The notes under the pieces are model-generated. The model did not search any database. It saw only the letters and a list, made by a program, of their open reading frames with translations, and had not been told where the DNA came from. The position numbers were made by a program, and so were the translations under genes. A stretch of DNA of 6,251 nt, taken from NCBI GenBank assembly GCA_903934275.1, contig CAIZNF010000120.1, positions 1-6,251 on the forward strand, written 5' to 3'. Source of the stretch: an uncultured Nitrosomonadales bacterium. GTDB taxonomy: Bacteria; Pseudomonadota; Gammaproteobacteria; Burkholderiales; Gallionellaceae. This document shows positions 1-6,029 of this stretch, in pieces; position 1 is the first letter of the stretch, and each line of letters opens with the position of its first letter.

Positions 1-169
1 GATTCCAAATAAATCGCCTGGATAGAAAAAGAAAAAAATGGAAAAAATTCTCCAAGTTATGGAACATCCATAGCGATGAGAGCCTGTGTGCGGTAGGAAT
101 GCTCGCCCCGAGAGCAGGAACGAAGAAGCTCGCTATCGGGATCTGATGCAACAATTTGATGCAACAGAG
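1..169. other. Non-coding region upstream of the rpsB promoter
   Basis: No convincing gene is visible on either strand. The only open frames here are antisense, lack a ribosome binding site and resemble nothing I know. The first 50 bases are A-rich on the + strand. A small perfect palindrome TATGGA-aca-TCCATA lies at 58-72. A 7-bp inverted repeat ATAGCGA (70-76) / TCGCTAT (130-136) encloses a small TGCTC/GAGCA hairpin (100-104 / 112-116). In many proteobacteria the divergent neighbour of rpsB is map (methionine aminopeptidase), so part of this could be a divergent control region, but no map coding sequence is present. Confidence 0.5.
144..166 (+). repeat. 10-bp direct repeat just upstream of the rpsB promoter
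   Basis: TGATGCAACA occurs at 144-153 and again at 157-166, a 13-bp period. The second copy ends three bases before the -35 hexamer. The repeat is seen directly. That it is a binding site for an activator or for the RNA polymerase alpha subunit is only inference from its position. Confidence 0.6.
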
Positions 170-198
170 TTGAGTGAAGCTCGGCTTGGTGATAGAAT
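170..198 (+). promoter_or_regulatory. Predicted sigma70 promoter of the rpsB operon
   Basis: The -35 hexamer TTGAGT (170-175) and the -10 hexamer TAGAAT (193-198) are separated by exactly 17 bp. The -10 is preceded by TGA (190-192), giving an extended -10 TGn element. Bases 199-207 are entirely G/C, so the stretch between -10 and the expected start at about 205 is a GC-rich discriminator. That is typical of rRNA and ribosomal-protein promoters repressed by ppGpp/DksA. The transcript leader would be about 115 nt. No other site upstream of rpsB is as good. Confidence 0.72.
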
Positions 199-244
199 GC
201 GCGCCGCTTCGGGATAGTACCAAAAATTATCTGGAGCAAATTTC

Positions 245-291
245 CCGCTCGCGCAAGTTGGGGTGCTCATAAGAGTCAGGCTGGCGAGTGG
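245..291 (+). promoter_or_regulatory. rpsB leader hairpin, candidate S2 autoregulatory site
   Basis: In the predicted mRNA leader, bases 245-252 pair with 284-291 (eight pairs, one of them G-U). Inside lies a second short stem, GCTC (265-268) with GAGT (273-276), closing an ATAA loop. In E. coli the rpsB-tsf leader is structured and is the site where S2 represses its own operon, so a similar role is plausible. Homology of this structure to the known gammaproteobacterial element cannot be judged by eye. Confidence 0.4.
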
Positions 292-321
292 TAGTTTATA
301 ACCCTTACGATTGGAGTTTTC

Positions 322-1059
322 ATGGCTGTAACAATGCGTCAAATGCTGGAGGCCGGTGTTCATTTTGGCCATCAAACCCGTTTCTGGAATCCCAAGATGG
401 CACCGTATATTTTCGGCCATCGCAACAAAATTCATATCATCAATCTGGAAAAAACCGTCACGCTATTCGCAGATGCTGAGGCTTTTGTGCGCAAACTGTC
501 CGCCAAAAAAGGCACGATTCTGTTTGTGGCGACCAAGCGCCAGGCGCGCGACATCCTGCAAGAGGAAGCCGTCCGCGCGGGTTCACCGTTCGTGAATCAC
601 CGCTGGCTGGGCGGTATGCTGACCAACTATAAAACCGTGCAACAATCCATCAAGCGCCTGCGTGAGTTGGAGCTGATGACTCTCGATGGCACGAATGAGA
701 AAATTTCCAAGAAAGAGGCGTTGATGATGAAGCGCGAACTGGAAAAGCTGGATCGCAGCCTGGGCGGCATCAAGGATATGCCAGGTTTGCCGGCCGCGCT
801 GTTCGTGATCGACGTGGGTTATCAGAAGGGTGCCATTGTCGAAGCCCAAAAACTGGGCATCCCGGTGATCGGCATCGTTGACACCAACAATTCCCCGCTC
901 GGTGTGGACTACATTATTCCGGGCAACGATGACTCCACGCAGGCGATTCGCCTGTATGCACGCGGCATCGCCGATGCGGTGCTGGAAGGCCGTGCGCAGG
1001 CCCTGAATGAATTAGTCGAGCAAGTGGCAGAACCAGCAGCAGAAGAACAAGCCGCTTAG
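322..1059 (+). CDS. rpsB: 30S ribosomal protein S2
   Basis: This is the S2 protein of the small ribosomal subunit, which binds late in assembly on the solvent side near S1. The 245 residues match the usual bacterial length (241 in E. coli). The N-terminal S2 signature runs from about residue 5 to 26 ([14 protein letters not shown], then FWNPKM). The second conserved block is at about 179-204, including [11 protein letters not shown] and IPGNDD. The C-terminus is an Ala/Glu-rich tail, common in proteobacterial S2. The start is set by GGAG at 313-316, five bases before ATG 322. It is the first gene of the operon, with a strong promoter and structured leader before it and an attenuator hairpin before tsf. 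Identification is essentially certain. Confidence 0.98.
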   Translation: MAVTMRQMLEAGVHFGHQTRFWNPKMAPYIFGHRNKIHIINLEKTVTLFADAEAFVRKLSAKKGTILFVATKRQARDILQEEAVRAGSPFVNHRWLGGMLTNYKTVQQSIKRLRELELMTLDGTNEKISKKEALMMKRELEKLDRSLGGIKDMPGLPAALFVIDVGYQKGAIVEAQKLGIPVIGIVDTNNSPLGVDYIIPGNDDSTQAIRLYARGIADAVLEGRAQALNELVEQVAEPAAEEQAA

Positions 1060-1078
1060 ATTTTAGTTCGGCGCATAT

Positions 1079-1101
1079 AAGGGGCGCGAGCCCCTTTTTT
1101 T
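1079..1101 (+). terminator. Intrinsic terminator/attenuator between rpsB and tsf
   Basis: AAGGGGC (1079-1085) pairs perfectly with GCCCCTT (1090-1096) around a GCGA tetraloop of the stable GNRA class. Seven T follow at 1095-1101, two of which also close the stem. This has all parts of a Rho-independent terminator. Since tsf begins only 24 bases later with no clear promoter of its own, it probably acts as a partial terminator that lowers tsf and downstream expression relative to rpsB. A terminator-like attenuator is known at the same place in E. coli. Confidence 0.88.
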
Positions 1102-1124
1102 ATAAGTATTTTACGGAGTTGAAG

Positions 1125-2024
1125 ATGGCAGAAATTACTGCGAGCATGGTGAAGGAACTGCGCGAGGCAACCGGCCTCGGCATGATGGAATGCAAAAAAG
1201 CGTTGGTCGAATCCAATGGCGATTTCAAGGTAGCCGAAGAGCAAATGCGCATCAAGAGCGGTGCCAAGGCCAGCAAGGCATCTTCCCGCGTAGCCGCCGA
1301 AGGTGTGGTCAGCACATTTATTTCTGTGGACGGCAAGACCGGCGCAGTGGCGGAAGTGAACTGCGAAACAGACTTTGTCGCGAAGAATGATGATTTTGTG
1401 GTATTCGCCAAAAACGTCGCCGAGACCGTGGCGAAAAATAATCCGGCTGATATTGCCGCACTGTCTGATATGGCGCTTGTCAACGGCTCAACCAGTGTGG
1501 AAGAAACCCGAAAGGCACTGGTGATGAAGCTCGGTGAGAACGTCAGCATCCGCCGTTTTGAGCGTTACTCAACCACTACCGGAAAATTGTCCAGCTATCT
1601 GCACGGCAGCAAGATCGGCGTGTTGTTGGATTACACCGGTGGCGATGAAACGCTTGGTCGTGACCTTTCCATGCATATCGCGGCGAGCAAGCCGAAGTCT
1701 ATCGACGCATCCGGCGTGAATCCGGTGGACATCGAGACTGAACGCCGTATCGCCATTGAAAAGGCTCGCGAAGCCGGCAAGCCTGACGCAATGCTGGAAA
1801 AGATTGCCGACGGAACAGTGCAGAAATTCCTCAAGGAGGTAACGCTGTTGGGGCAGGTGTTCGTCAAGGCGGAAGATGGCAAGCAAACTATCGAGCAATT
1901 ATTGAAGAGCAAGGGCGCATCGGTGACCGCGTTCCAGATGTTCGTGGTTGGAGAAGGTATCGAGAAGAAGGTCGAGGATTACGCGGCGGAAGTGGCTGCA
2001 ACTATTGCAGCGGCTAAGGTATAA
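1125..2024 (+). CDS. tsf: Translation elongation factor Ts (EF-Ts)
   Basis: EF-Ts is the guanine nucleotide exchange factor that displaces GDP from EF-Tu in the cytoplasm. The 299 residues suit a betaproteobacterial EF-Ts (283 in E. coli). The N-terminal UBA-like module carries signature 1 at residues 12-27 ([16 protein letters not shown]). Signature 2 is at 79-88 ([10 protein letters not shown]) and contains the Asp-Phe pair (83-84) that wedges into EF-Tu near its Mg site. The C-terminal part ends in the usual [18 protein letters not shown] block. GGAG at 1115-1118 lies six bases before ATG 1125. A TTG six bases upstream sits directly against this site and is not the start. The gene lies between the attenuator and pyrH, only five bases before it. 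Confidence 0.98.
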   Translation: MAEITASMVKELREATGLGMMECKKALVESNGDFKVAEEQMRIKSGAKASKASSRVAAEGVVSTFISVDGKTGAVAEVNCETDFVAKNDDFVVFAKNVAETVAKNNPADIAALSDMALVNGSTSVEETRKALVMKLGENVSIRRFERYSTTTGKLSSYLHGSKIGVLLDYTGGDETLGRDLSMHIAASKPKSIDASGVNPVDIETERRIAIEKAREAGKPDAMLEKIADGTVQKFLKEVTLLGQVFVKAEDGKQTIEQLLKSKGASVTAFQMFVVGEGIEKKVEDYAAEVAATIAAAKV

Positions 2025-2029
2025 CCATC

Positions 2030-2749
2030 ATGAGTCAGCCCGCCTATAAACGTATTCTGCTTAAACTTAGCGGCGAAGCACTGATGGGCGATGACAGCTA
2101 CGGCATCAACCGCGAAGTGGTTGAGCGCATCGTCGCCGAGATTGCGGAAGTCGTCGGGCTTGGCGTGCAGGTGGCGATCGTGATCGGCGGAGGCAATATT
2201 TTCCGTGGCGTGGCTCCGGCTGCGGCGGGGATGGACCGAGCAACCGCAGATTACATGGGTATGTTGGCCACGGTGATGAATTCGATGGCGTTGCAGGATG
2301 CGATGAAACGCGCCGGGTTGGATTGCCGCGTGCAATCGGCGTTGAATCTGGAGCAGGTTGCGGAACCGTTTATCCGTAACAAGGCACTGCGTTATCTGGA
2401 AGACGGCAAGGTGGTGATTTTTGCGGCTGGTATCGGTAGCCCGTTCTTCACCACCGATACTGCTGCCGCATTGCGCGGCGTTGAAATGTCCGCCGAGGTT
2501 GTGATCAAGGCCACCAAAGTGGATGGCGTTTACACCGCCGATCCTAAATTAGATCCCCAAGCGACCCGCTACCAAAGCCTGACTTTCGACGAGGCAATCG
2601 GCAAAAACCTCAAGGTAATGGATGCGACGGCGCTGACGTTGTGCCGAGACCAGAAGTTGCCGATCATTGTGTTTAGCATTTTCAAGCTGGGCGCGCTGAA
2701 GCGTGTGGTGTTGGGCGAAGCTGAGGGAACGCTGGTGCGCATTGATTGA
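2030..2749 (+). CDS. pyrH: UMP kinase
   Basis: Bacterial UMP kinase phosphorylates UMP to UDP with ATP in pyrimidine nucleotide synthesis. It is a cytoplasmic hexamer of the amino-acid kinase fold, usually activated by GTP and inhibited by UTP. Visible blocks are KLSGEAL at residues 12-18 (phosphate binding), GGGNIFRG at 53-60, FFTTDTAA at 139-146 (nucleotide and UMP contacts) and [10 protein letters not shown] at 163-172 (ATP-binding region). The 239 residues compare with 241 in E. coli. The start is five bases after the tsf stop. An AAGG at 2016-2019 within the tsf end is the only ribosome binding site, so translation is probably coupled to tsf. frr follows 14 bases later. Confidence 0.98.
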   Translation: MSQPAYKRILLKLSGEALMGDDSYGINREVVERIVAEIAEVVGLGVQVAIVIGGGNIFRGVAPAAAGMDRATADYMGMLATVMNSMALQDAMKRAGLDCRVQSALNLEQVAEPFIRNKALRYLEDGKVVIFAAGIGSPFFTTDTAAALRGVEMSAEVVIKATKVDGVYTADPKLDPQATRYQSLTFDEAIGKNLKVMDATALTLCRDQKLPIIVFSIFKLGALKRVVLGEAEGTLVRID

Positions 2750-2763
2750 ATCAGGAGCTGACC

Positions 2764-3321
2764 ATGATTACTGACATCAAAAAAACAACCGAACAAAAGA
2801 TGCAAAAATCGCTGGATGTGCTGAAAGCCGATTTGGGTAAGGTGCGCACCGGACGCGCGCATACCGGCTTGCTGGATCATGTGATGGTGGATTATTACGG
2901 TAATCCGACACTGGTCACTCAAGTCGCCAATGTCACGTTGATCGACGCGCGCACCATCGGCGTTCAACCCTGGGAAAAGAATATGGTCGGTCCAGTAGAG
3001 CGCGCTATTCGTGATGCGAACTTGGGGCTAAATCCGGCGACCAATGGTGATTTGGTTCGCGTGCCGATGCCGATGCTGACCGAGGAACGTCGCCGCGATC
3101 TGATCAAGGTGGTCAAGTCCGAAGGAGAGGATGCCAAGATCGCGGTGCGCAACATCCGTCGTGATGCAAATCATTCGCTCAAGGAAGCGCTCAAGAATAA
3201 GGAAGTTGCCGAAGATGTGGAGCGGCGTTTGCAGGATGAGGTGCAAAAGTTGACCGATCGTTTTGTTGCAGAAATCGATAAAGCATTGGCAGCTAAAGAA
3301 GCCGACCTGATGGCAGTTTAG
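2764..3321 (+). CDS. frr: Ribosome recycling factor (RRF)
   Basis: RRF works with EF-G to split the post-termination ribosome into subunits so that it can initiate again. From ATG 2764 the protein is 185 residues, exactly the E. coli length. The conserved KVRTGRA stretch lies at residues 26-32 in the first long helix. The hinge and domain II region includes DLGLNP and the RVP block, followed by LTEERRRDL. The triple-helix domain carries NIRRDAN at 130-136 with the conserved Arg132. AGGAG at 2753-2757 lies six bases before the ATG. An upstream in-frame TTG at 2746 overlaps the pyrH stop, has no suitable ribosome binding site and would give an atypical N-terminus. Confidence 0.98.
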   Translation: MITDIKKTTEQKMQKSLDVLKADLGKVRTGRAHTGLLDHVMVDYYGNPTLVTQVANVTLIDARTIGVQPWEKNMVGPVERAIRDANLGLNPATNGDLVRVPMPMLTEERRRDLIKVVKSEGEDAKIAVRNIRRDANHSLKEALKNKEVAEDVERRLQDEVQKLTDRFVAEIDKALAAKEADLMAV

Positions 3322-3405
3322 TTGGTAGTCTGTAGCTTGCTAAGATTAGCGCTTCGCGTGCGGTTTTTGTAAAGCTACCAGCCACGGGCTACCAGCTACA
3401 AGCTC
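3322..3405 (+). repeat. Structured intergenic repeat between frr and uppS
   Basis: GCTACCAGC occurs at 3374-3382 and 3388-3396, and a variant GCTACAAGC overlaps the latter at 3395-3403. The left side carries the same motif inverted. TGGTAG (3323-3328) pairs with CTACCA (3389-3394), and GTAGCTT (3332-3338) pairs perfectly with AAGCTAC (3372-3378). The spacer therefore folds into a long imperfect stem. The apical part contains a weak GC hairpin (3349-3359) followed by five T at 3364-3368, which could give some transcription termination. It may be a dispersed intergenic repeat of this genome or an mRNA processing/attenuation element. Genome-wide copy number cannot be seen from here. Confidence 0.55.
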
Positions 3406-3418
3406 ACAAGGATTCCCG

Positions 3419-4171
3419 ATGTCGTTATTTCAAAGCTCCACCTGCATCATTCCCGACATCACTGCCGTTCCGAGCCATATTGCCGTCATTATGGATGGCA
3501 ATGGGCGCTGGGCGAAACAGCGTTTCATGCCGCGTGTGGCCGGGCATCAGCGCGGGGTGGAAGCGTTACGCGAAGTGGTGATCGCCTGTCGCGAGCTGGG
3601 CGTGGAGTATCTGACTGTGTTCGCTTTCAGCAGCGAAAATTGGCGTCGTCCTTCCGATGAAGTTTCTTTCCTGATGTCGCTGTTCCTGAAAATGTTGGAA
3701 CGCGAAGTCGCCAAGCTGCACAAAAACAACATCCGCCTGAAAATTATCGGAGATCGCAGCCGTTTTGATGACAAACTCCAGAAGACCATGCAGGATGCCG
3801 AGCAACTTACTGCCAGCAATACCGCATTGACGTTGACCATTGCCGCCAATTACGGTGGACGCTGGGATGTGATGCATGCGGTGCAAACCATGCTCAAGGA
3901 GCATCCTCACCTCGCGCAAACCTTTGCCGAAACAGACCTGCAACCCTACCTGTCGATGAGCGACGCGCCTGAGCCGGATTTGTTCATTCGCACCGGCGGC
4001 GAACAGCGCATCAGCAATTTCATGTTGTGGCAATTGGCCTATACCGAATTGTATTTCACCGATGTCTTGTGGCCGGCATTTGGCCGCAAGGAGCTGGAGA
4101 CGGCAATCGCCTCTTATCAAAAGCGCGAACGCCGTTTTGGCCGCACCAGCGAACAGCTGCTGGACAAGTAG
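3419..4171 (+). CDS. uppS: Undecaprenyl diphosphate synthase (cis-prenyltransferase)
   Basis: This enzyme condenses eight isopentenyl diphosphates onto farnesyl diphosphate in cis configuration. The product is the C55 carrier used for peptidoglycan, O-antigen and other surface polymers. The 250 residues contain all family blocks: HIAVIMDGNGRWAK with catalytic Asp26 in the phosphate-binding loop, GHQRG with His43, FAFSSENWRRP at 68-78, YGGRWD at 145-150, and the C-terminal RTGGEQRISNF at 191-201 with Arg191, Arg197 and Ser199 for isopentenyl diphosphate binding, plus Glu210. AAGGA at 3408-3412 lies six bases before ATG 3419. The gene is preceded by a repeat-rich spacer and followed by cdsA after 10 bases. 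Confidence 0.97.
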   Translation: MSLFQSSTCIIPDITAVPSHIAVIMDGNGRWAKQRFMPRVAGHQRGVEALREVVIACRELGVEYLTVFAFSSENWRRPSDEVSFLMSLFLKMLEREVAKLHKNNIRLKIIGDRSRFDDKLQKTMQDAEQLTASNTALTLTIAANYGGRWDVMHAVQTMLKEHPHLAQTFAETDLQPYLSMSDAPEPDLFIRTGGEQRISNFMLWQLAYTELYFTDVLWPAFGRKELETAIASYQKRERRFGRTSEQLLDK

Positions 4172-4181
4172 GGAAAAGCTT

Positions 4182-5000
4182 ATGCTTAAATCGCGGGTGA
4201 TTACCGCTGTCATTTTGCTGGCGTTGTTGTTGACGGCATTGTTTGCGCTACCGCCCGCCGCGTGGGCAGTGCTGATTGTTGTGATGGTCGTGCAGGGAGC
4301 CGTTGAGTGGTCGCGCCTTTCCGGTTTTACCGGCAGGAAGGCGGGCCTTTACTGTGGGATGACCCTGTTGCTGATGGCGGGGTTGTTATGGATGGATGCC
4401 GCCACAACAGAAGTTCAGCACCTTAATATCCATTTAGTGGTCTATGCCGCATCGGCCCTGTTGTGGCTGATCATCGTGCCGCTCTGGCTGATGACAGGCT
4501 GGAAAGTTAGGCAACCTGCGTTGATGGCGTTGACCGGATGGGCAGTGTTGGTACCGACCGGTCAGGCGATGCTGGATTTGCGCGCCGCCAGCCCGTGGAT
4601 ATTGCTGTTTGTGATGTGCTTGGTGTGGGTCGCGGATATTGCGGCTTATTTTGCTGGGCGCAAATTCGGTAAAAACAAACTTGCCCCCAGCATCAGCCCG
4701 GGCAAGACTTGGGAAGGCGTGGCGGGCGCGCTGCTCGGTGTTTCAGTATATGTGGTTGTGGTGTGGAGTTTCAGCCCTGAATTTGCATACCGTGAAGTAT
4801 TGCCAATTTTGCTGCTGGCTTCGTGGTGGTGGGTGGGCTTGGCGGTGATAGGTGATTTGTTCGAGTCGGCGATCAAGCGCCAGGCCGGTGTCAAAGACAG
4901 CGGCGCGTTGCTGCCGGGGCACGGCGGACTGTTGGACCGCATCGATGCCCTGACCTCGACCCTGCCGCTTGCCGCGCTGCTATTGCAGCGCTTGAGTTAA
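4182..5000 (+). CDS. cdsA: Phosphatidate cytidylyltransferase (CDP-diacylglycerol synthase)
   Basis: CdsA converts phosphatidic acid and CTP to CDP-diacylglycerol, the precursor of all major phospholipids, in the inner membrane. The 272 residues include about seven or eight hydrophobic segments, beginning with one at about residues 7-40. The family signature is complete at residues 229-255: SAIKR, then KD at 238-239, then PGHGGLLDRID. These acidic residues hold the metal ions. AGGGA at 4170-4174 lies seven bases before ATG 4182. A longer frame opening inside uppS is rejected because its extra residues are out-of-frame uppS sequence. The gene ends the conserved operon here, where dxr, rseP and bamA would be expected next. 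No clear intrinsic terminator follows its stop. Confidence 0.97.
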   Translation: MLKSRVITAVILLALLLTALFALPPAAWAVLIVVMVVQGAVEWSRLSGFTGRKAGLYCGMTLLLMAGLLWMDAATTEVQHLNIHLVVYAASALLWLIIVPLWLMTGWKVRQPALMALTGWAVLVPTGQAMLDLRAASPWILLFVMCLVWVADIAAYFAGRKFGKNKLAPSISPGKTWEGVAGALLGVSVYVVVVWSFSPEFAYREVLPILLLASWWWVGLAVIGDLFESAIKRQAGVKDSGALLPGHGGLLDRIDALTSTLPLAALLLQRLS

Positions 5001-5036
5001 CACTGATCGCTATCGCTGCGGGTGATTCTGGAACCA

Positions 5037-5121
5037 ATTCAACGTTGAAGCGAAGCGGAAAACACCAAAGCTGCGGCGCGGGTTCGCACGAGAACTTTTA
5101 TGACGAACTTAAGCGTTATCT
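5037..5121 (+). other. Possible degenerate attC site after cdsA
   Basis: The right end, 5106-5118 (AACTTAAGCGTTA), closely resembles the L'-spacer-R' end of classical integron attC sites such as that of aadA (recalled, not searched). ATTCAAC at 5037-5043 fits the R'' consensus RYYYAAC, and its AAC pairs with the GTT at 5115-5117. AACGTTGAAG (5041-5050) can pair with CTTAAGCGTT (5108-5117) with one mismatch and one G-U. An inner TTCG/CGAA stem (5083-5086 / 5104-5107) is present. Against it, R' would be GTTATCT, which departs from GTTRRRY at two positions, and no clean L''/L' pair is seen. If real it marks the left edge of the cassette region. Confidence 0.35.
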
Positions 5122-5141
5122 GAAATTGGAGGGATAGAAAA

Positions 5142-5465
5142 ATGGCGCATACGATGACAGCAGAGGATCTATTCCAAGACCTCAAGCAAATGCCGACAAC
5201 CGAGCGGCAGAAATTTTTTGTGATCTTGTCCACGAATGCGTTCCGTGACGATGATATGAGTCATGAAGAGTTATTTGGCCATCTCGCTAGCGATAATTTT
5301 ACCGCTCAAGAAGCAGGCGAATATCTCGAGGTCTCAATGTCGACCTTTCGGCGTTTTGTTGCCAGAGGGAAACTGAATCCGAGTTCCACTGTGGGTAGAA
5401 ATCAGATGTTCGCCGTTGCAGATTTAAAGGCGTTCAAGAAAGCACTGAAAATTGCGAATGGCTGA
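5142..5465 (+). CDS. Small helix-turn-helix protein, excisionase/MerR-like
   Basis: I do not recognise a named gene. The 107-residue protein has two parts. Residues 1-50 are charged and probably helical (AEDLFQDL, TTERQKFF, SHEELFGHL). Residues 53-102 read as an excisionase- or MerR-type helix-turn-helix with wing: FTAQEAGEYLEVSMSTFRRFV, then a G-K-L turn, VGRNQMFAVADL and a last helix. DNA binding is therefore likely. Such proteins serve as recombination directionality factors, small regulators or antitoxins, and the sequence does not decide between these. GGAGGG at 5128-5133 is eight bases before ATG 5142. A second ATG four codons later is less well placed. The gene is more AT-rich than the upstream operon and lies in a probable integron cassette region. 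No recognisable toxin gene follows it. Confidence 0.85.
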   Translation: MAHTMTAEDLFQDLKQMPTTERQKFFVILSTNAFRDDDMSHEELFGHLASDNFTAQEAGEYLEVSMSTFRRFVARGKLNPSSTVGRNQMFAVADLKAFKKALKIANG

Positions 5466-5504
5466 GTTGCTGAATTCAACTGCTTGAGAGAGAGGATTGA
5501 GGAG

Positions 5505-5948
5505 ATGGGGACGGGCATGGCGATTTTAATATCAGAGGTTGGTCAAATCAATTCGACTCCGGTACATTGGGGTGTACATTAGATCATTGGATGGGCTGGA
5601 TTCGCTCTTTCTGGATTGATAGGCCTCTCGAAGGTGGAGAATCTATCAGTCGTAATCTATCTACGAAACCGGAAGAATGAGTTCGAAAACAATAAAAGCC
5701 AGTTTGAACAAGCCAAGGCATCAGGAATTCCGTCGGCCAAAATCGCCCAGACGGGAGAGGTAATGTCGATTGATGCGGTGATTGATAAGGCAGGAGAGAG
5801 TGCCTCTCGGTACGAGGAACAGCTAGACATGGTTGGAAAACGCCATGAGATCAAAGCCATAATTCAAAGATGGGCGTTCGTTTTTGGCCTACTTTCTACC
5901 GCTGTTGCACGAGCATATGACGCAGTTGCGCTCATCGTTTGCGGCTAA
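5505..5948 (+). pseudogene. Small membrane protein gene interrupted by an in-frame amber codon
   Basis: One reading frame runs from ATG 5505 (or ATG 5517) to TAA 5946-5948, broken only by TAG at 5580-5582. Before the TAG are 25 codons (MGTGMAILISEVGQ, ending HWGVH). After it the same frame continues with IIGWAGFALSGLIGL, a hydrophobic segment, then a charged region (RNRKNEFENNKSQFEQAK) and a second hydrophobic segment near the end (WAFVFGLLSTAVARAYDAVA). Read through, the product would have about 146 residues and two membrane segments. Starting after the TAG would require TTG 5616 or GTG 5631, both without a good ribosome binding site and cutting away the first hydrophobic segment. The simplest view is a nonsense-mutated cassette gene. 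A shorter functional protein or a sequencing error is possible. Function unknown. Its stop codon lies inside the attC R'' box. Confidence 0.6.
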
Positions 5949-6003
5949 CCCTATGCTGAACCGACCGCCCAAAAGCGGGCGGCGGTTTACTTGAATGTTA
6001 GGA
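5943..6003 (+). other. Integron attC recombination site
   Basis: The 61-bp element shows the layout of an attC site. The R'' box GGCTAAC (5943-5949) and R' box GTTAGGA (5997-6003) share complementary CTAAC/GTTAG cores. L'' TGAACCG (5957-5963) pairs with L' CGGTTTA (5983-5989) in seven pairs, one G-U. Between R and L boxes there is a 7-nt unpaired spacer on each side (5950-5956 and 5990-5996). A5964 is left as a single extrahelical base between the L stem and a central 6-bp GC stem, 5965-5970 with 5977-5982, closed by the loop AAAAGC. The symmetry of box and spacer lengths is hard to explain as a terminator, and there is no T-run. Integrase would cut the bottom strand at the G/TT of R'. Confidence 0.82.
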
Positions 6004-6029
6004 GTTTGATCTACACACGGAGGTAACAC

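Noticed and set aside
58..72. Palindrome TATGGA-aca-TCCATA as a terminator for a - strand transcript
   Set aside because: The stem is short and AT-rich, the T-run on the - strand begins only about ten bases later, and no - strand gene ends here.
133..435. - strand open frame across the rpsB promoter and start
   Set aside because: It covers the promoter, leader and first codons of rpsB, has no ribosome binding site or known similarity, and is not where map would start.
1100..1549. 149-residue - strand open frame over the start of tsf
   Set aside because: It lies fully antisense to the conserved EF-Ts N-terminus and runs through the terminator hairpin. The Ser/Ala/Thr-rich composition is typical of an antisense shadow.
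1833..1840. Perfect Shine-Dalgarno-like AAGGAGGT inside tsf
   Set aside because: It encodes the conserved Leu-Lys-Glu-Val stretch of EF-Ts, and no gene starts after it. At most it could slow ribosomes.
2746..2763. TTG start six codons upstream for frr
   Set aside because: It overlaps the pyrH stop codon and precedes the AGGAG that serves ATG 2764. From ATG 2764 the length equals that of E. coli RRF.
4062..4181. N-terminal extension of cdsA starting inside uppS
   Set aside because: The extra residues are out-of-frame uppS sequence and hydrophilic. ATG 4182 has a suitable ribosome binding site and begins with the expected first membrane segment.
3566..4213. 215-residue open frame on the - strand opposite uppS
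   Set aside because: It is antisense to an unmistakable uppS, has no recognisable motif and overlaps the whole gene. It is the mirror of the codon bias of uppS.
5591..5680. 30-codon frame from ATG 5591 in another frame
   Set aside because: It has no good ribosome binding site, overlaps the better-supported interrupted membrane protein frame, and ends without any recognisable feature.
5965..5988. Reading the GC hairpin before 6000 as a Rho-independent terminator
   Set aside because: The stem is followed by only three T and then mixed sequence, and the outer boxes and equal spacers are explained by attC, not by a terminator.
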